Under the pieces are notes generated by a model. That model made no database searches. It worked only from the letters and a program-made list of their open reading frames with translations, and had not been told where the DNA came from. A DNA stretch of 47,690 nucleotides from a bacterium ADurb.Bin243 (lineage in GTDB: Bacteria; Muiribacteriota; UBA9980), in NCBI GenBank assembly GCA_002069765.1, contig MWBZ01000024.1, positions 1 through 47,690 of the forward strand, in the 5' to 3' direction. The translations under genes were made by a program, and so were the position numbers. Below are positions 25,784-34,636 of this stretch, piece by piece; positions within the stretch are counted from its first letter, which is position 1; each line of letters starts with the position of its first letter.

Positions 25784-27535
25784 CTATACCTTAATCTCCT
25801 CATAATAATTGACCATTTTATCGGCCGCGAGCCGCCTTGGAACCACATAACCTATAAAGCTGAACGCTATAAGAATCGAAGTCGCCATAAAAAGCATTAA
25901 ATATTCCCAGACGTTAAACGCCGAAAGGCTGAAATTATACCTTGAAAAAAACTCGAAATACATTATTACCGCTTCGAAAGCGAGCAGAACTCCCGCATAT
26001 GCCGCGCAAATTATCATGGCGACGAAGCCTCCGAAACTGGCCGGAATTTCAGAAACCGAAGCGTCGAGAACCGGAAAAATTATTCCTATATAAAGGTTAA
26101 AATGACATATAAAATAAGTCAGCACGATCGTATCGAAATAAGAAAGCAAAAGAAGCGAAGTTTTTATAGACATAAAATAATTTGAAAGCGCGCAAAGAAT
26201 AAGCGCGAAGCTCATCATGGGAATCAGGCTCGTATAAAACTTTAGCCTCAGATATTTTTTTAGATCGACAGGCGAAGTTTTAACTATATAAAAAGCCCTG
26301 CCTTCAAGCGAAAACACTGGAAATACGAACCTTATGGCGTAAGATGTCACTATAAGAGAAATTACGCCTATATTGGCGAATCCGAACATATCCACTATAT
26401 CCGCCGGAAGCGTTTTAGTGGCCACAGGCATCAGCGTGATGTTATAAAGATAAAACGCCGTCACAACTATCATCATGAATACCTGAACCACCAGCGTCTG
26501 CGTCCTTAAGAACGTTTTGACGTCTTTATCCAGTATAGAGGCGAGCCCGCGGGGAAGGATATTTAAAAAGCGGCGGTAAATATAATTTAAGAGGTTTACA
26601 AGCGGATCGAATATGAAACCAAAAACCTTCGATTCCATTCCGTTCTTGCTTTCCTGTTCCTGCTGGTATTTAAGATAGCTTTCATGGTATGTAAAACGCG
26701 CCATAGCAAAGCATACCGCCATGCATAAAAAAGCCGAAGCGTAAGCCGCCGCCAGATTAATATAAAAAAATTTGCCGTATCCGCCGTTAAATATCGATTC
26801 TATAACAAAGCTCATCCACGAAGACGGGAAATTTTCGAATTTAGGCGCGCTGGACGAAAGCAGATAATTGGCGAATATTTCGAGTTTTTCGAGCGAGAGG
26901 AGTTTTTCGGGCTCCAGCGCGCGCAGCATCACTATCAAAAAAGCGAAAAAGAATATCAGAAGGTAATAAATTACTTTTCTCGCCTGGTTTACCGGAAACA
27001 TCTTAGATATGGCAAGCGAAACGAAACACCCTATGGCCGCCGGCATTAAGTAAAAAAACGGCGTCGCGGCCGCCAGCGCCTTTAAAAACGACGCGAACGA
27101 AGCTGTCTGGTAGGAATTATTGAACGCGAGCAGGAGCGTCACGAAAATAATATATGCGCTGGTCACGGAAAAAAAAGACGTTTCCATGAATTTGGCCGCG
27201 AATATCTGGGTGTGCGAAACCGGCATCGAGAATAATAGTTTCAGGTCGCGCGAGGTGAACAACGTGGACATGGACGATATCATAGAGCTCAATATCAGCA
27301 TGCAAAAAAAAGAAAAACACGCCATATTCAAAAGATAGCCTTTGAGCGGCGCAGCCAGAAGCGGCAGCGAATCTATCTTTTGAAGCGTTTTATGGGCGCC
27401 GTAGTAAGAGCCGCCTATGACGGCCGCGGCCGTAAGCAAAATCATCGCCAGCGAAAAAGACGATATGGCCTTATAATAATTCTTATAAGACCATATTTTA
27501 GGGTTGATGATATTTATTATTTTACTTGTCGCCAT
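25784..27535 (-). CDS. ABC-2 type permease, large polytopic
   Basis: 583 residues with about 12-14 hydrophobic membrane segments, no ATPase domain. The segment STLFTSRDLKLLFSMPVSHTQI is characteristic of the ABC-2 permease families with DLxLLxxxPxS after the second helix, where the permease contacts the ATPase. It is twice the usual half-transporter size, so one copy may contain two permease units. The ATPase gene follows without a gap. The HEAT-repeat scaffold gene lies 51 bases upstream on the same strand, so all three may share a transcript. Confidence 0.88.
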   Translation of the reverse strand: MATSKIINIINPKIWSYKNYYKAISSFSLAMILLTAAAVIGGSYYGAHKTLQKIDSLPLLAAPLKGYLLNMACFSFFCMLILSSMISSMSTLFTSRDLKLLFSMPVSHTQIFAAKFMETSFFSVTSAYIIFVTLLLAFNNSYQTASFASFLKALAAATPFFYLMPAAIGCFVSLAISKMFPVNQARKVIYYLLIFFFAFLIVMLRALEPEKLLSLEKLEIFANYLLSSSAPKFENFPSSWMSFVIESIFNGGYGKFFYINLAAAYASAFLCMAVCFAMARFTYHESYLKYQQEQESKNGMESKVFGFIFDPLVNLLNYIYRRFLNILPRGLASILDKDVKTFLRTQTLVVQVFMMIVVTAFYLYNITLMPVATKTLPADIVDMFGFANIGVISLIVTSYAIRFVFPVFSLEGRAFYIVKTSPVDLKKYLRLKFYTSLIPMMSFALILCALSNYFMSIKTSLLLLSYFDTIVLTYFICHFNLYIGIIFPVLDASVSEIPASFGGFVAMIICAAYAGVLLAFEAVIMYFEFFSRYNFSLSAFNVWEYLMLFMATSILIAFSFIGYVVPRRLAADKMVNYYEEIKV

Positions 27536-27586
27536 TTATTTATCGCCATTATCCGCGCCGGTATCGAAACCGGCCGGCGTTAAAAG

Positions 27587-30500
27587 TTAAAAAGTCGGGA
27601 ACTTAACCGGATTCTTAGCCATAATTTTATCCAGGGCCGCGCTGGCCATAGTCCTGACCGACTTATGCTGGTCCATCTGGGACATTTTCAGAGGTATTAC
27701 CGCGCGGATATCGCCGATTTCGCCGAGAGCGATGGCCGCTTTTTCACGCACCGTCCTGTTTTTATCGCGCAGAAGCATAACTACCGGTTCTACCGCGAGC
27801 CTGGATTGCATCTGGCCGAGTATTTCGGCGGCGTTTTCACGCATGAAACTGTTGTGATCGGATAGAGCCGCTATTAAAGGCTTTTCAGCCGAATGATATC
27901 TGAGTTTCGAAAGCACCACAGTAGCCTGCTGGCGTATATTTTCCTCGGCGTGCTTCAGGGCTTCTATCATATGCGGAACCGATCTGTCGCCTAAATTTTT
28001 AATGCTTTCGAACGCCTTGATCCTGACTAAGGAATTAGCGTCGGTGAGCATATTAAGCAGAGGCACGACCGCTGCGAGGGAACCGATCTTACCGAGGGCT
28101 TCGACGGCCTGGCGGCGTACGTTTTCGGACTGGTCCGAAAGCGATTCTATAAGCGATTCGCCGGCGCGCTGGTCTTTTATATTGCCGAGGGTAAATATAG
28201 CAGCTTCCCGGACCTTTTCGGAAGCGTCTTTGAGCAGCCTTAAAAGGTTCATGGGCACGCGGTTATCTTTAAGCTTGCCGAGGGCGTTTATCGCGCTGAT
28301 CCTGACGGCCTCGGAAGAGTCTTTAAGCGCCTGGGTAAGCGGCTCGAGCGAGCGGGCGGAGTTGAGCCCGCCCATTATTTTCACGGCTATTTCGCGCACG
28401 GAGTCGGACTGGTCGCGAAGCATTTTAGCGAGTGGATCGACGATGGATTCGCCGCCGATTCTGCCCAGAGCTTCTATAACCGTTTTTCTGACTTCTTCGC
28501 TGGCGTCGTTTATCTGAGTTATAAGAACGTTAATGGATTTCGCTTCGCCGATTACGCCGAGAGTGTACGCAGCCGCTTGCTTTATATATGCCGAAGGCTC
28601 GGTTATAAGCCTTTGAAGATTGGTGAGCAGGCGGTCGTCGGAGACGCGTTTAAGCGAAAATGCCACGGTTTTGTAACTGACCTGCGATTTTTCGTCTTTG
28701 AGTATATCCAGCAGATTTGTAACCGATTTAGGTATGCCGATAAGGCCGAGCGCATAAACTATATACTGCTTGGTTTGTAAATCCGCGGATTTATAAGCCG
28801 CCATAAGAGCGTTTACCGTATTTTCGTCGCCTATCACGCCCAGAAGTTCGCAGCAGTTTTTGGCGATAGCGGGGAATATTTCAAATATGAGCTGGTTGCG
28901 GGGTTTGTCCATATCGAGCTTTTTGATATCGCGCTCGTTAAGCGTGTTTATAATTATAGAGACGAGATGTCCCGCCGCGCGTTTATCTTTATAAACGTAT
29001 AGCGTTCTGGCAATGGCGAAGCGGTTCCATGAAAGGGCTTCTTTTAATATGATATCTTCTTCGCAAAGTTTGAGGATATGTTCGTCTATAGCCGCCAGGG
29101 CGTCCATTACGACGCCGGCCATGCCTTTCGACGAATGGTCGACGAGGCTTATCAACGGCATTATGGCGCGGCTGTTTCCGATTTTTCCGAGTATCCTGAC
29201 TACTTTGTGCTGGATAACGGCGTTGTCTTTTTCACGCGAGTCGTCGAAGATATCGAGTATCTTCAAAAGATCCGTAACGGCCATATCGCCGATTTCTATC
29301 AATGCCCAGAGCGCTTTTTCGGATACATTTTCGGCGGCGTCGCCCAGGCAGCTTATAAGCGGGCCTATGGACTGCGGATCGTTGAGACGGCCGAGGGCCT
29401 CTATGGCGCCGATTTTAACTTTTTCATTGGGATCGCTCAAAACCTTTATAAGCGGTTCCACCGACGCGGCCGATTTTGTCTTGCCTATCGCCCACACGGC
29501 TTTTTCACGGACGTCTTCGTTTTTATCCAGAAGCATTTTAACGAGTATCGGAATGCACGCTTCATCGGCTATTTCACCGAGAGAGGCGGCGGTTTTAAGC
29601 CTGATATCGTCGTCCGGATGCTGGGCCGAGGAATTGAGATATTCTATAGCCAGCGGGCTCTTGATCTTTCCAAGAGCTTCTATGGCGGAACCTTTTATTT
29701 CGGGGTTCTGGTGCGAAAGCAATATGCAGAGCTTATCGACGGCCTTCGAAGAGCCTATTTCGCCGAGCGAAAAAGCCGCTATTTTCTGGAGGCTTTCATA
29801 CTCGGAATCCAGCTGTTCAATAAGCGCCGAAACTACGCTGTCGGAATGCATTTTTGAAAGCGCCATGCACGCCGAAACCCTTATATTCATTTCCGGATCT
29901 TTAAGCATTTCAATAAGGTAATCCAGGGTGGAATCGTTTTCGAGACGGCCGAGCGCTTCCGTGGCGGCTAGTCTTACCTGAGCCGAAAGGTCGCGCAGGG
30001 AGCCTATGAGGTTTTCGGTGGCCACCGAATCTCCTATTTCGCCGAGACTCTTGGCCGCTATATATCTTATGTCTTCGGAATCGTTATTTAAAAGCTTGCA
30101 GATCGGGTTTACCACCTTGCTGCCGCCGATCTTGCCGAGCGCCTCGCAAGCGCAGTAAACAAGGTCTTCGTCCTTGTTTTTGAGAAGTTTTATCAAAACT
30201 TCCGAAGCCTGGTCCGAACGGATATTTCCAAGGCATTTAACTATGTTGTAGCAGATGTCTATGTCGTCGGTTTCCGTGGTGAGCGCCCTTAAAAGCGGTT
30301 CGACGGCGAGCGGGCTCTTGATTTTTCCGAGGGCGTCGATTACGGTTTCCTTGAGGTCTTTATCGTTCTGCGAAAGAAGTTCGACGAGCGGAATAACCGC
30401 TTTTTCATCCGCCATATCGCCGAGGCGTTCTACAATTTCATGCTTTTCTTCCTGGCTCTGGGCCGCGGCGAGGGATTGAATGAGCTCTTCGACGCTGGCT

Positions 30501-33145
30501 TTCTTTTCTTCTTTAAGCTTCTGCTCGGCCGTAACCGTCTGGGCCTGAATTTCTTCGGCTTGAGGCTGAGCGGACTCTTCAAGCGCTTCGGGTTCCTCTT
30601 CCGAAAGCATATCTATAAGTGCCATTTTGCCGCCTTTAGCCTGTTTAGCGGGCTGGACGGCCGGTTGTACTGCCGCCTGCTGGGGCTGTTGCGGTGGCTG
30701 CTGAAGCGAAACGGAACCGGTAGACGGCGTTTCATCGATAGTTTTTATTGTAGCCGCGGGTACGTCCAGGGTAAATCCGCCCATAGCGGGTTGAGAAGCG
30801 GGCTGCTGGGCCTGAACTTGAGGCGCGGCGGCCTGAACCAGCTGCTGCTTGGCCTGCGGTTCGGCAACCGGAGGCGCGGAAATATCCAGGTTGAAATCGA
30901 AGGCGACAGGCTTTTCGGCCGGCTTTGCCTGCGTTTTTTGATCTACGGCTTTTTTAGGCTCGTTAGAAATAATCAAATCATCGAGCGAGCTGTCCAGCTC
31001 GGTAACATCGCCGAACTGAAAATCGGGCGCCTTTGAAGCCGGAGGCGCGGACGCCGCCGCCGGCTGCGTTTTGGCCGCCGACACGGGTTCGGGAGCGGTC
31101 GTAGCGTTTCCGAGCAGGTCGTTTAACGAAAGGCTCGCTCCCGTAGAAACAGGTTGGGCTGCAGAAACAGGCTTTTTCGCTTCAGCCGAAGGCGAGGCGA
31201 GGTCGAGGCCGCCGCCGAATATATCGGTGACGTCGCGTATTTCGGAAAGTATTTTCGGCGTTTCCTTTTTGACTTCCTTTGGCTTTTCGCTCTGCTCGAT
31301 CAGCTCGGAAAGCAGGTCGTCAGACGGCGCTTCTATGTCGAGATTGAGGTTTTTTAAAGGGTCGAAATCCGCTTGCGGCTCTTTGGCTTTAGCGGCAGGC
31401 GGTTTTGACGCCGCGGAAGGCGGCCCCACTATTTCGTCCAGGCTGAATTCTTCTTCTTTTTTGGCCGGAGCGGGGGCTTTTTTATCGGGCATTTTAGCGG
31501 TAACATTGACCTGCGGAGGAAGCAGCTCGTCCATGTTTATGTCGTCGAGACCGTCGAGGGAAATTTCGCTCCCTTTGGCCGGCGGCTTTGCTTTTGACGC
31601 AGGAGGCTTGGTTTCAGCCTTTGGAGGCTGGGGCGCTTCGCTCAGTAAAAGATCGCCGAGATCGAGGCCCATATCGTCTTCGGCAGCGGCCGCCTTTGCG
31701 GCGGGCTTGACTTCCGGCTTGGCCGCAGGTTTGGTTTCGGGTTTAGCTTCGGCCTTTGCAACCGGTTTGGCTGCCGGTTTAGCCGAATCGATAAGCAGGC
31801 CCGCGAAAGGATCGTCTTCGGCGCCCGCGCCGCCGCCGAGTATATCGGCGAGGTCGAGGTCCATATCGTCCGCCGGTTTTTTAGCGGCGGTTTTGCTTTC
31901 GGGTTTCGCCGCAGGTTTGGCTTCCGGTTTTTTGGCCGAAGCGTCGTCCAGAAGTAAATCGCCGAGATCGAGACCGAGATCGTCTTCGGCAGCGGCCGCC
32001 TTTGCGGCAGGCTTGGCCGAAGGCTTAACTTCAGTTTTGGCCGCGGGTTTGGCTTCCGTTTTTTTGGCCGAAGCGTCGTCCAGAAGAAGATCGCCGAGGT
32101 CGAGACCGAGATCGTCTTCGGCGGCGGCCGCCTTTGCGGCGGGTTTGGCTTCCGGTTTGGCCGCGGGTTTAGCATCGGGTTTCGCCGCGGATTTTGCGGT
32201 TCCGCCCATCAGTTCCGCCAGCATGTCGTCGTCGCCGGCCATATCTATGCTGCTCTCATTCATGTCGAGCTTGAGGTCTTTGCCGAGATCTGAAAAAATA
32301 TCTTCTTCTTCTTTTTTGGCCGCCGACGCTTTTGCTGCAGGTTTTGTTTCCGCTTTAGCCGCCGGTTTCGCCGAAAGGCCCGCCAGCGGGTCGGAAGAAT
32401 CGAGGCCCAGCAGGTCGAGATCGAGATCTACTTCATTATCGGCCAGCACCGGTTTTTCTTTTTTGGCCGCCGGTTTGGCATGCGAATCGGCTTTTTTATC
32501 TTTTTCTTTTTGCTTGTTCGCCATTATATTGTCTATGTCTTCGGCCGCCATAATTTCGAGGCCGTCGAATTCGCCGAGATCGAAAGATTCTTCTTTTTTG
32601 GCCGCCGGCGCAGGAGACTTAGCGGCAGACTTGGCGTCGGATTTTTTAGGCTCGGCCCCGCCTCCCAGTTCCAGGTCGAGGTCGGCGAAAATATCATCGC
32701 TCGGTTTTTTAGCGGCGGGTTTTGCGGCGGGTTTCTTGGCGTCGGTCATGGTGCCCAGTTCCGCGAAAATGTCGTCGTTGTCCGCAGGTTTAGCTTTGGA
32801 ATCTTTAGGTTTTGAGCCGGAAAGGTCTTCGAATATGTCCTGATTTCCAGCGGCGGCTTTACCCTTCGACTTGGCGTCGGAAGAAATGCCGAGCTCTTTA
32901 AATATCTGATCGTCGTCCATGTTAAGGTCGATATCGATATCTTTTGAAGCGCCTTTTGCGGCGGGTTTTTTGGCGCCGCCCGAAGCCGACGGTTCGTCGG
33001 TTTTAAGCTGGTCTAAAAGGCTGTCCAGATCGAGATCGCCGCCCGAAGCGGCCGCCTTTGCCTTTGCTTTTAAAGGCGCGCTGCATTCGGAGCATATTTC
33101 GGCCTTATCGTCGTTAGCGACGCCACACGTCTTACAGAGTATCAT
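27587..33145 (-). CDS. Zinc-ribbon, motif-string and HEAT-repeat scaffold protein
   Basis: 1,852 residues, family of the whole not recognised. Residues 1-25 are a zinc ribbon (CKTCG...CSECS). Residues about 36-800 are Lys/Ala/Pro linker holding some 18-20 short acidic-hydrophobic motifs such as DDIFAELG, QDIFEDL, DDLGLDLGDLLL, SLNDLLG and SLDDLII. Gln/Pro-rich sequence follows to about 890. Residues about 895-1850 are roughly 28 HEAT (PBS lyase-like) repeats of about 31 residues, for example DSVREIAVKIMGGLN and SENVRRQAVEALGKIG. No signal peptide or membrane helix, so cytosolic. It looks like a multivalent scaffold: motifs offer repeated docking sites, HEAT repeats a long binding surface. ATG at 33145 has GGAGG at 4-base spacing; an earlier in-frame start lacks a site. 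Confidence 0.9.
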   Translation of the reverse strand: MILCKTCGVANDDKAEICSECSAPLKAKAKAAASGGDLDLDSLLDQLKTDEPSASGGAKKPAAKGASKDIDIDLNMDDDQIFKELGISSDAKSKGKAAAGNQDIFEDLSGSKPKDSKAKPADNDDIFAELGTMTDAKKPAAKPAAKKPSDDIFADLDLELGGGAEPKKSDAKSAAKSPAPAAKKEESFDLGEFDGLEIMAAEDIDNIMANKQKEKDKKADSHAKPAAKKEKPVLADNEVDLDLDLLGLDSSDPLAGLSAKPAAKAETKPAAKASAAKKEEEDIFSDLGKDLKLDMNESSIDMAGDDDMLAELMGGTAKSAAKPDAKPAAKPEAKPAAKAAAAEDDLGLDLGDLLLDDASAKKTEAKPAAKTEVKPSAKPAAKAAAAEDDLGLDLGDLLLDDASAKKPEAKPAAKPESKTAAKKPADDMDLDLADILGGGAGAEDDPFAGLLIDSAKPAAKPVAKAEAKPETKPAAKPEVKPAAKAAAAEDDMGLDLGDLLLSEAPQPPKAETKPPASKAKPPAKGSEISLDGLDDINMDELLPPQVNVTAKMPDKKAPAPAKKEEEFSLDEIVGPPSAASKPPAAKAKEPQADFDPLKNLNLDIEAPSDDLLSELIEQSEKPKEVKKETPKILSEIRDVTDIFGGGLDLASPSAEAKKPVSAAQPVSTGASLSLNDLLGNATTAPEPVSAAKTQPAAASAPPASKAPDFQFGDVTELDSSLDDLIISNEPKKAVDQKTQAKPAEKPVAFDFNLDISAPPVAEPQAKQQLVQAAAPQVQAQQPASQPAMGGFTLDVPAATIKTIDETPSTGSVSLQQPPQQPQQAAVQPAVQPAKQAKGGKMALIDMLSEEEPEALEESAQPQAEEIQAQTVTAEQKLKEEKKASVEELIQSLAAAQSQEEKHEIVERLGDMADEKAVIPLVELLSQNDKDLKETVIDALGKIKSPLAVEPLLRALTTETDDIDICYNIVKCLGNIRSDQASEVLIKLLKNKDEDLVYCACEALGKIGGSKVVNPICKLLNNDSEDIRYIAAKSLGEIGDSVATENLIGSLRDLSAQVRLAATEALGRLENDSTLDYLIEMLKDPEMNIRVSACMALSKMHSDSVVSALIEQLDSEYESLQKIAAFSLGEIGSSKAVDKLCILLSHQNPEIKGSAIEALGKIKSPLAIEYLNSSAQHPDDDIRLKTAASLGEIADEACIPILVKMLLDKNEDVREKAVWAIGKTKSAASVEPLIKVLSDPNEKVKIGAIEALGRLNDPQSIGPLISCLGDAAENVSEKALWALIEIGDMAVTDLLKILDIFDDSREKDNAVIQHKVVRILGKIGNSRAIMPLISLVDHSSKGMAGVVMDALAAIDEHILKLCEEDIILKEALSWNRFAIARTLYVYKDKRAAGHLVSIIINTLNERDIKKLDMDKPRNQLIFEIFPAIAKNCCELLGVIGDENTVNALMAAYKSADLQTKQYIVYALGLIGIPKSVTNLLDILKDEKSQVSYKTVAFSLKRVSDDRLLTNLQRLITEPSAYIKQAAAYTLGVIGEAKSINVLITQINDASEEVRKTVIEALGRIGGESIVDPLAKMLRDQSDSVREIAVKIMGGLNSARSLEPLTQALKDSSEAVRISAINALGKLKDNRVPMNLLRLLKDASEKVREAAIFTLGNIKDQRAGESLIESLSDQSENVRRQAVEALGKIGSLAAVVPLLNMLTDANSLVRIKAFESIKNLGDRSVPHMIEALKHAEENIRQQATVVLSKLRYHSAEKPLIAALSDHNSFMRENAAEILGQMQSRLAVEPVVMLLRDKNRTVREKAAIALGEIGDIRAVIPLKMSQMDQHKSVRTMASAALDKIMAKNPVKFPTF
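31640..32150 (-). repeat. Imperfect about 135-bp coding repeats in the scaffold gene
   Basis: Three copies encode AKAAAAEDD(L/M)GLDLGDLLL, near 31648-31700, 31960-32010 and 32090-32140. The last two also share the following DDASAKK and a Lys/Pro/Ala linker, with a period of about 135 bp (45 residues); differences are mostly synonymous. This indicates growth of the motif string by tandem duplication. Confidence 0.8.
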
Positions 33146-33221
33146 TTTTCCTCCCTCACACACCTAGCGGAAAAAATATAATTTAAAATAAAAATTTCAC
33201 ATAACGAAAAATACGAACCTG

Positions 33222-33506
33222 CTATGCAGATTCTTCCTCATAGAATTTATTATCGATCAAATTACACAAATCATTAATTATTTTTTCTTCGTCTTCGAGC
33301 GAATCGCCCCGCGCGGTAATCACGATAGATTCGCCAATCCCCGCGCAAAGCATCATCACTCCGAGAATACTCTTTCCGTTTACTTCTATGTCGCCCTTTC
33401 TTACAGATATACTGCACTTCGACTTATTGGCCTGTTCGACGAATAAGGTTGCCGGACGAGCGTGCATACCGGAAGTATTTTTAATTTCACATTCCCGCTC
33501 GATCAT
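33222..33506 (-). CDS. HPr-like phosphocarrier protein
   Basis: 94-residue HPr. The active-site motif GMHARPA carries His15 (phosphorylated by Enzyme I) and NGKSILGVMML carries Ser46, the target of HPr kinase/phosphorylase. Keeping both implies that a regulatory HPr kinase exists in the genome. No Enzyme I, HPr kinase or PTS permease is in the window. It lies between a ROK sugar kinase (upstream, 93-nt gap) and the HEAT scaffold (downstream, 76-nt gap). A TATAAT at 33540-33545 without a clear -35 could be its promoter. In genomes without sugar PTS, such HPr proteins act as regulators. Confidence 0.93.
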   Translation of the reverse strand: MIERECEIKNTSGMHARPATLFVEQANKSKCSISVRKGDIEVNGKSILGVMMLCAGIGESIVITARGDSLEDEEKIINDLCNLIDNKFYEEESA

Positions 33507-33599
33507 TTTTATACGTACCTACCCTCTTAGCCATATATAATTATAGCTTTTTTTTTATTTTTATAATAATAGCAAAAAAATATAAGAGGCCGGCGCCGT

Positions 33600-34610
33600 T
33601 TAAATTCCGGCGAGCCCCTTTTCGTTAAGAACCAGATATATGGCGCCCATAGAGCCGGCGTCGTTACCGAGATTGCTTACGGTTATCTCCAGGTCGCGCA
33701 GCGAAACTTTAGGCGCTTTTTTAAACACGGTTTCGATAACGGGCTTAACCAGAGTTTCGCTGGCGGCCGAAAGCCCTCCCGATAAAATAATTTTATTCGG
33801 ATTGAATATGTAAATCAGGTTGATAAGCCCGATAGCGGTAAATTCTATCTGCTGATTGACCGCGCTTTTGGCAATAGGGTCTCCCCTTCTGGCCGCTTCG
33901 AATATCAGCTCGCAATTAAGCTTGCTCAGATCGTTAGAGCAAAGCTCGAATATGATAGACGGAATTTTAGAACGCTGATTTTTATTTATGGAAAGAAAAT
34001 TTAAAACGCGGGCCACCAGAGCGGAAGCCGAGCCGTACTTTTCCCAGCAGCCGTAATTCGAGCATCCGCACTGAGCGCCGTTAAAATCGATCGTCATATG
34101 GCCTATTTCAGCGGCATTATTGTTTACGCCCCGGAGCAGTTTTCCGTTTACGACGATGCCGCCGCCTATACCTGTTCCCAGAGTCACGCAAACGAAATCT
34201 TTGACTCCGCGCCCGGCGCCGAGCCAATATTCGCCCAGGGCGGCAAGGTTGGCGTCGTTATCTATGTAAACGGAAAGCCCGGCGGTTTCTTCCAGCTTTC
34301 CTTTTACGTCCACATCGTTCCATTTAAGGTTGGGGGCAAAAATGACTTTCCTAAAATCGGCGTCGACAGTGCCTGGGCAGCCTATGCCGCAGCCGATGAC
34401 ATCTTCGCGCGCGTGGCCGTTAGATTTAATCAATTCGTCGATTTTCTTCGCTATATCGCTTAAAATGACGTCCGCCCCGTGAGACACTCTGGTGGGAATT
34501 TTGTCGCGCATTATTATTTCGCCGTTGGAGCGCGCATAAGCGAACTTAACGAAAGTGCCGCCTAAATCTATTCCAATGACGAATTTTCCGCCCGGACCGT
34601 TTTCGCTCAT
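33600..34610 (-). CDS. ROK family sugar kinase (glucokinase-like)
   Basis: 336 residues, full length. The phosphate loop GIDLGGTFVKFA, catalytic-base region YIDNDANLAALGEYWLGAG, GTGIGGGIV, and the ROK zinc motif GH...CGCSNYGCWEKYGS are all present. ROK kinases phosphorylate glucose, N-acetylglucosamine, N-acetylmannosamine or fructose; no DNA-binding domain is present, so this is an enzyme rather than a repressor. AGGAT precedes the ATG by 6 bases. The Kdo transferase gene ends 26 bases upstream, so it may be part of an envelope-sugar operon. Confidence 0.92.
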   Translation of the reverse strand: MSENGPGGKFVIGIDLGGTFVKFAYARSNGEIIMRDKIPTRVSHGADVILSDIAKKIDELIKSNGHAREDVIGCGIGCPGTVDADFRKVIFAPNLKWNDVDVKGKLEETAGLSVYIDNDANLAALGEYWLGAGRGVKDFVCVTLGTGIGGGIVVNGKLLRGVNNNAAEIGHMTIDFNGAQCGCSNYGCWEKYGSASALVARVLNFLSINKNQRSKIPSIIFELCSNDLSKLNCELIFEAARRGDPIAKSAVNQQIEFTAIGLINLIYIFNPNKIILSGGLSAASETLVKPVIETVFKKAPKVSLRDLEITVSNLGNDAGSMGAIYLVLNEKGLAGI

Positions 34611-34636
34611 AAAAACATCCTGTTTATTAAAATAAA

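Noticed and set aside
27557-27574. GCCGGT-ATCGAA-ACCGGC hairpin after the scaffold gene as a terminator
   Set aside because: Stem is only 6 bp and no U-run follows on the minus strand.
29013-29921. Long plus-strand frames opposite the HEAT repeats
   Set aside because: They track the periodic HEAT coding on the other strand and show no domain or start signal.
31071-32843. 590-codon open frame on the plus strand opposite the scaffold's linker region
   Set aside because: It is rich in Ser/Ala/Arg and is the mirror of Lys/Ala/Pro/Asp codons on the minus strand; no ribosome site or family motif. It is a by-product of composition.
27587-33145. CRISPR or tandem-repeat array
   Set aside because: The repeats are coding, in frame and imperfect; there are no spacers of uniform length.
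33575-33602. GC-rich palindrome after the ROK kinase as a terminator
   Set aside because: GGCGCC/GGCCGG is self-complementary without a proper loop; T-rich sequence follows but the stem is not convincing.
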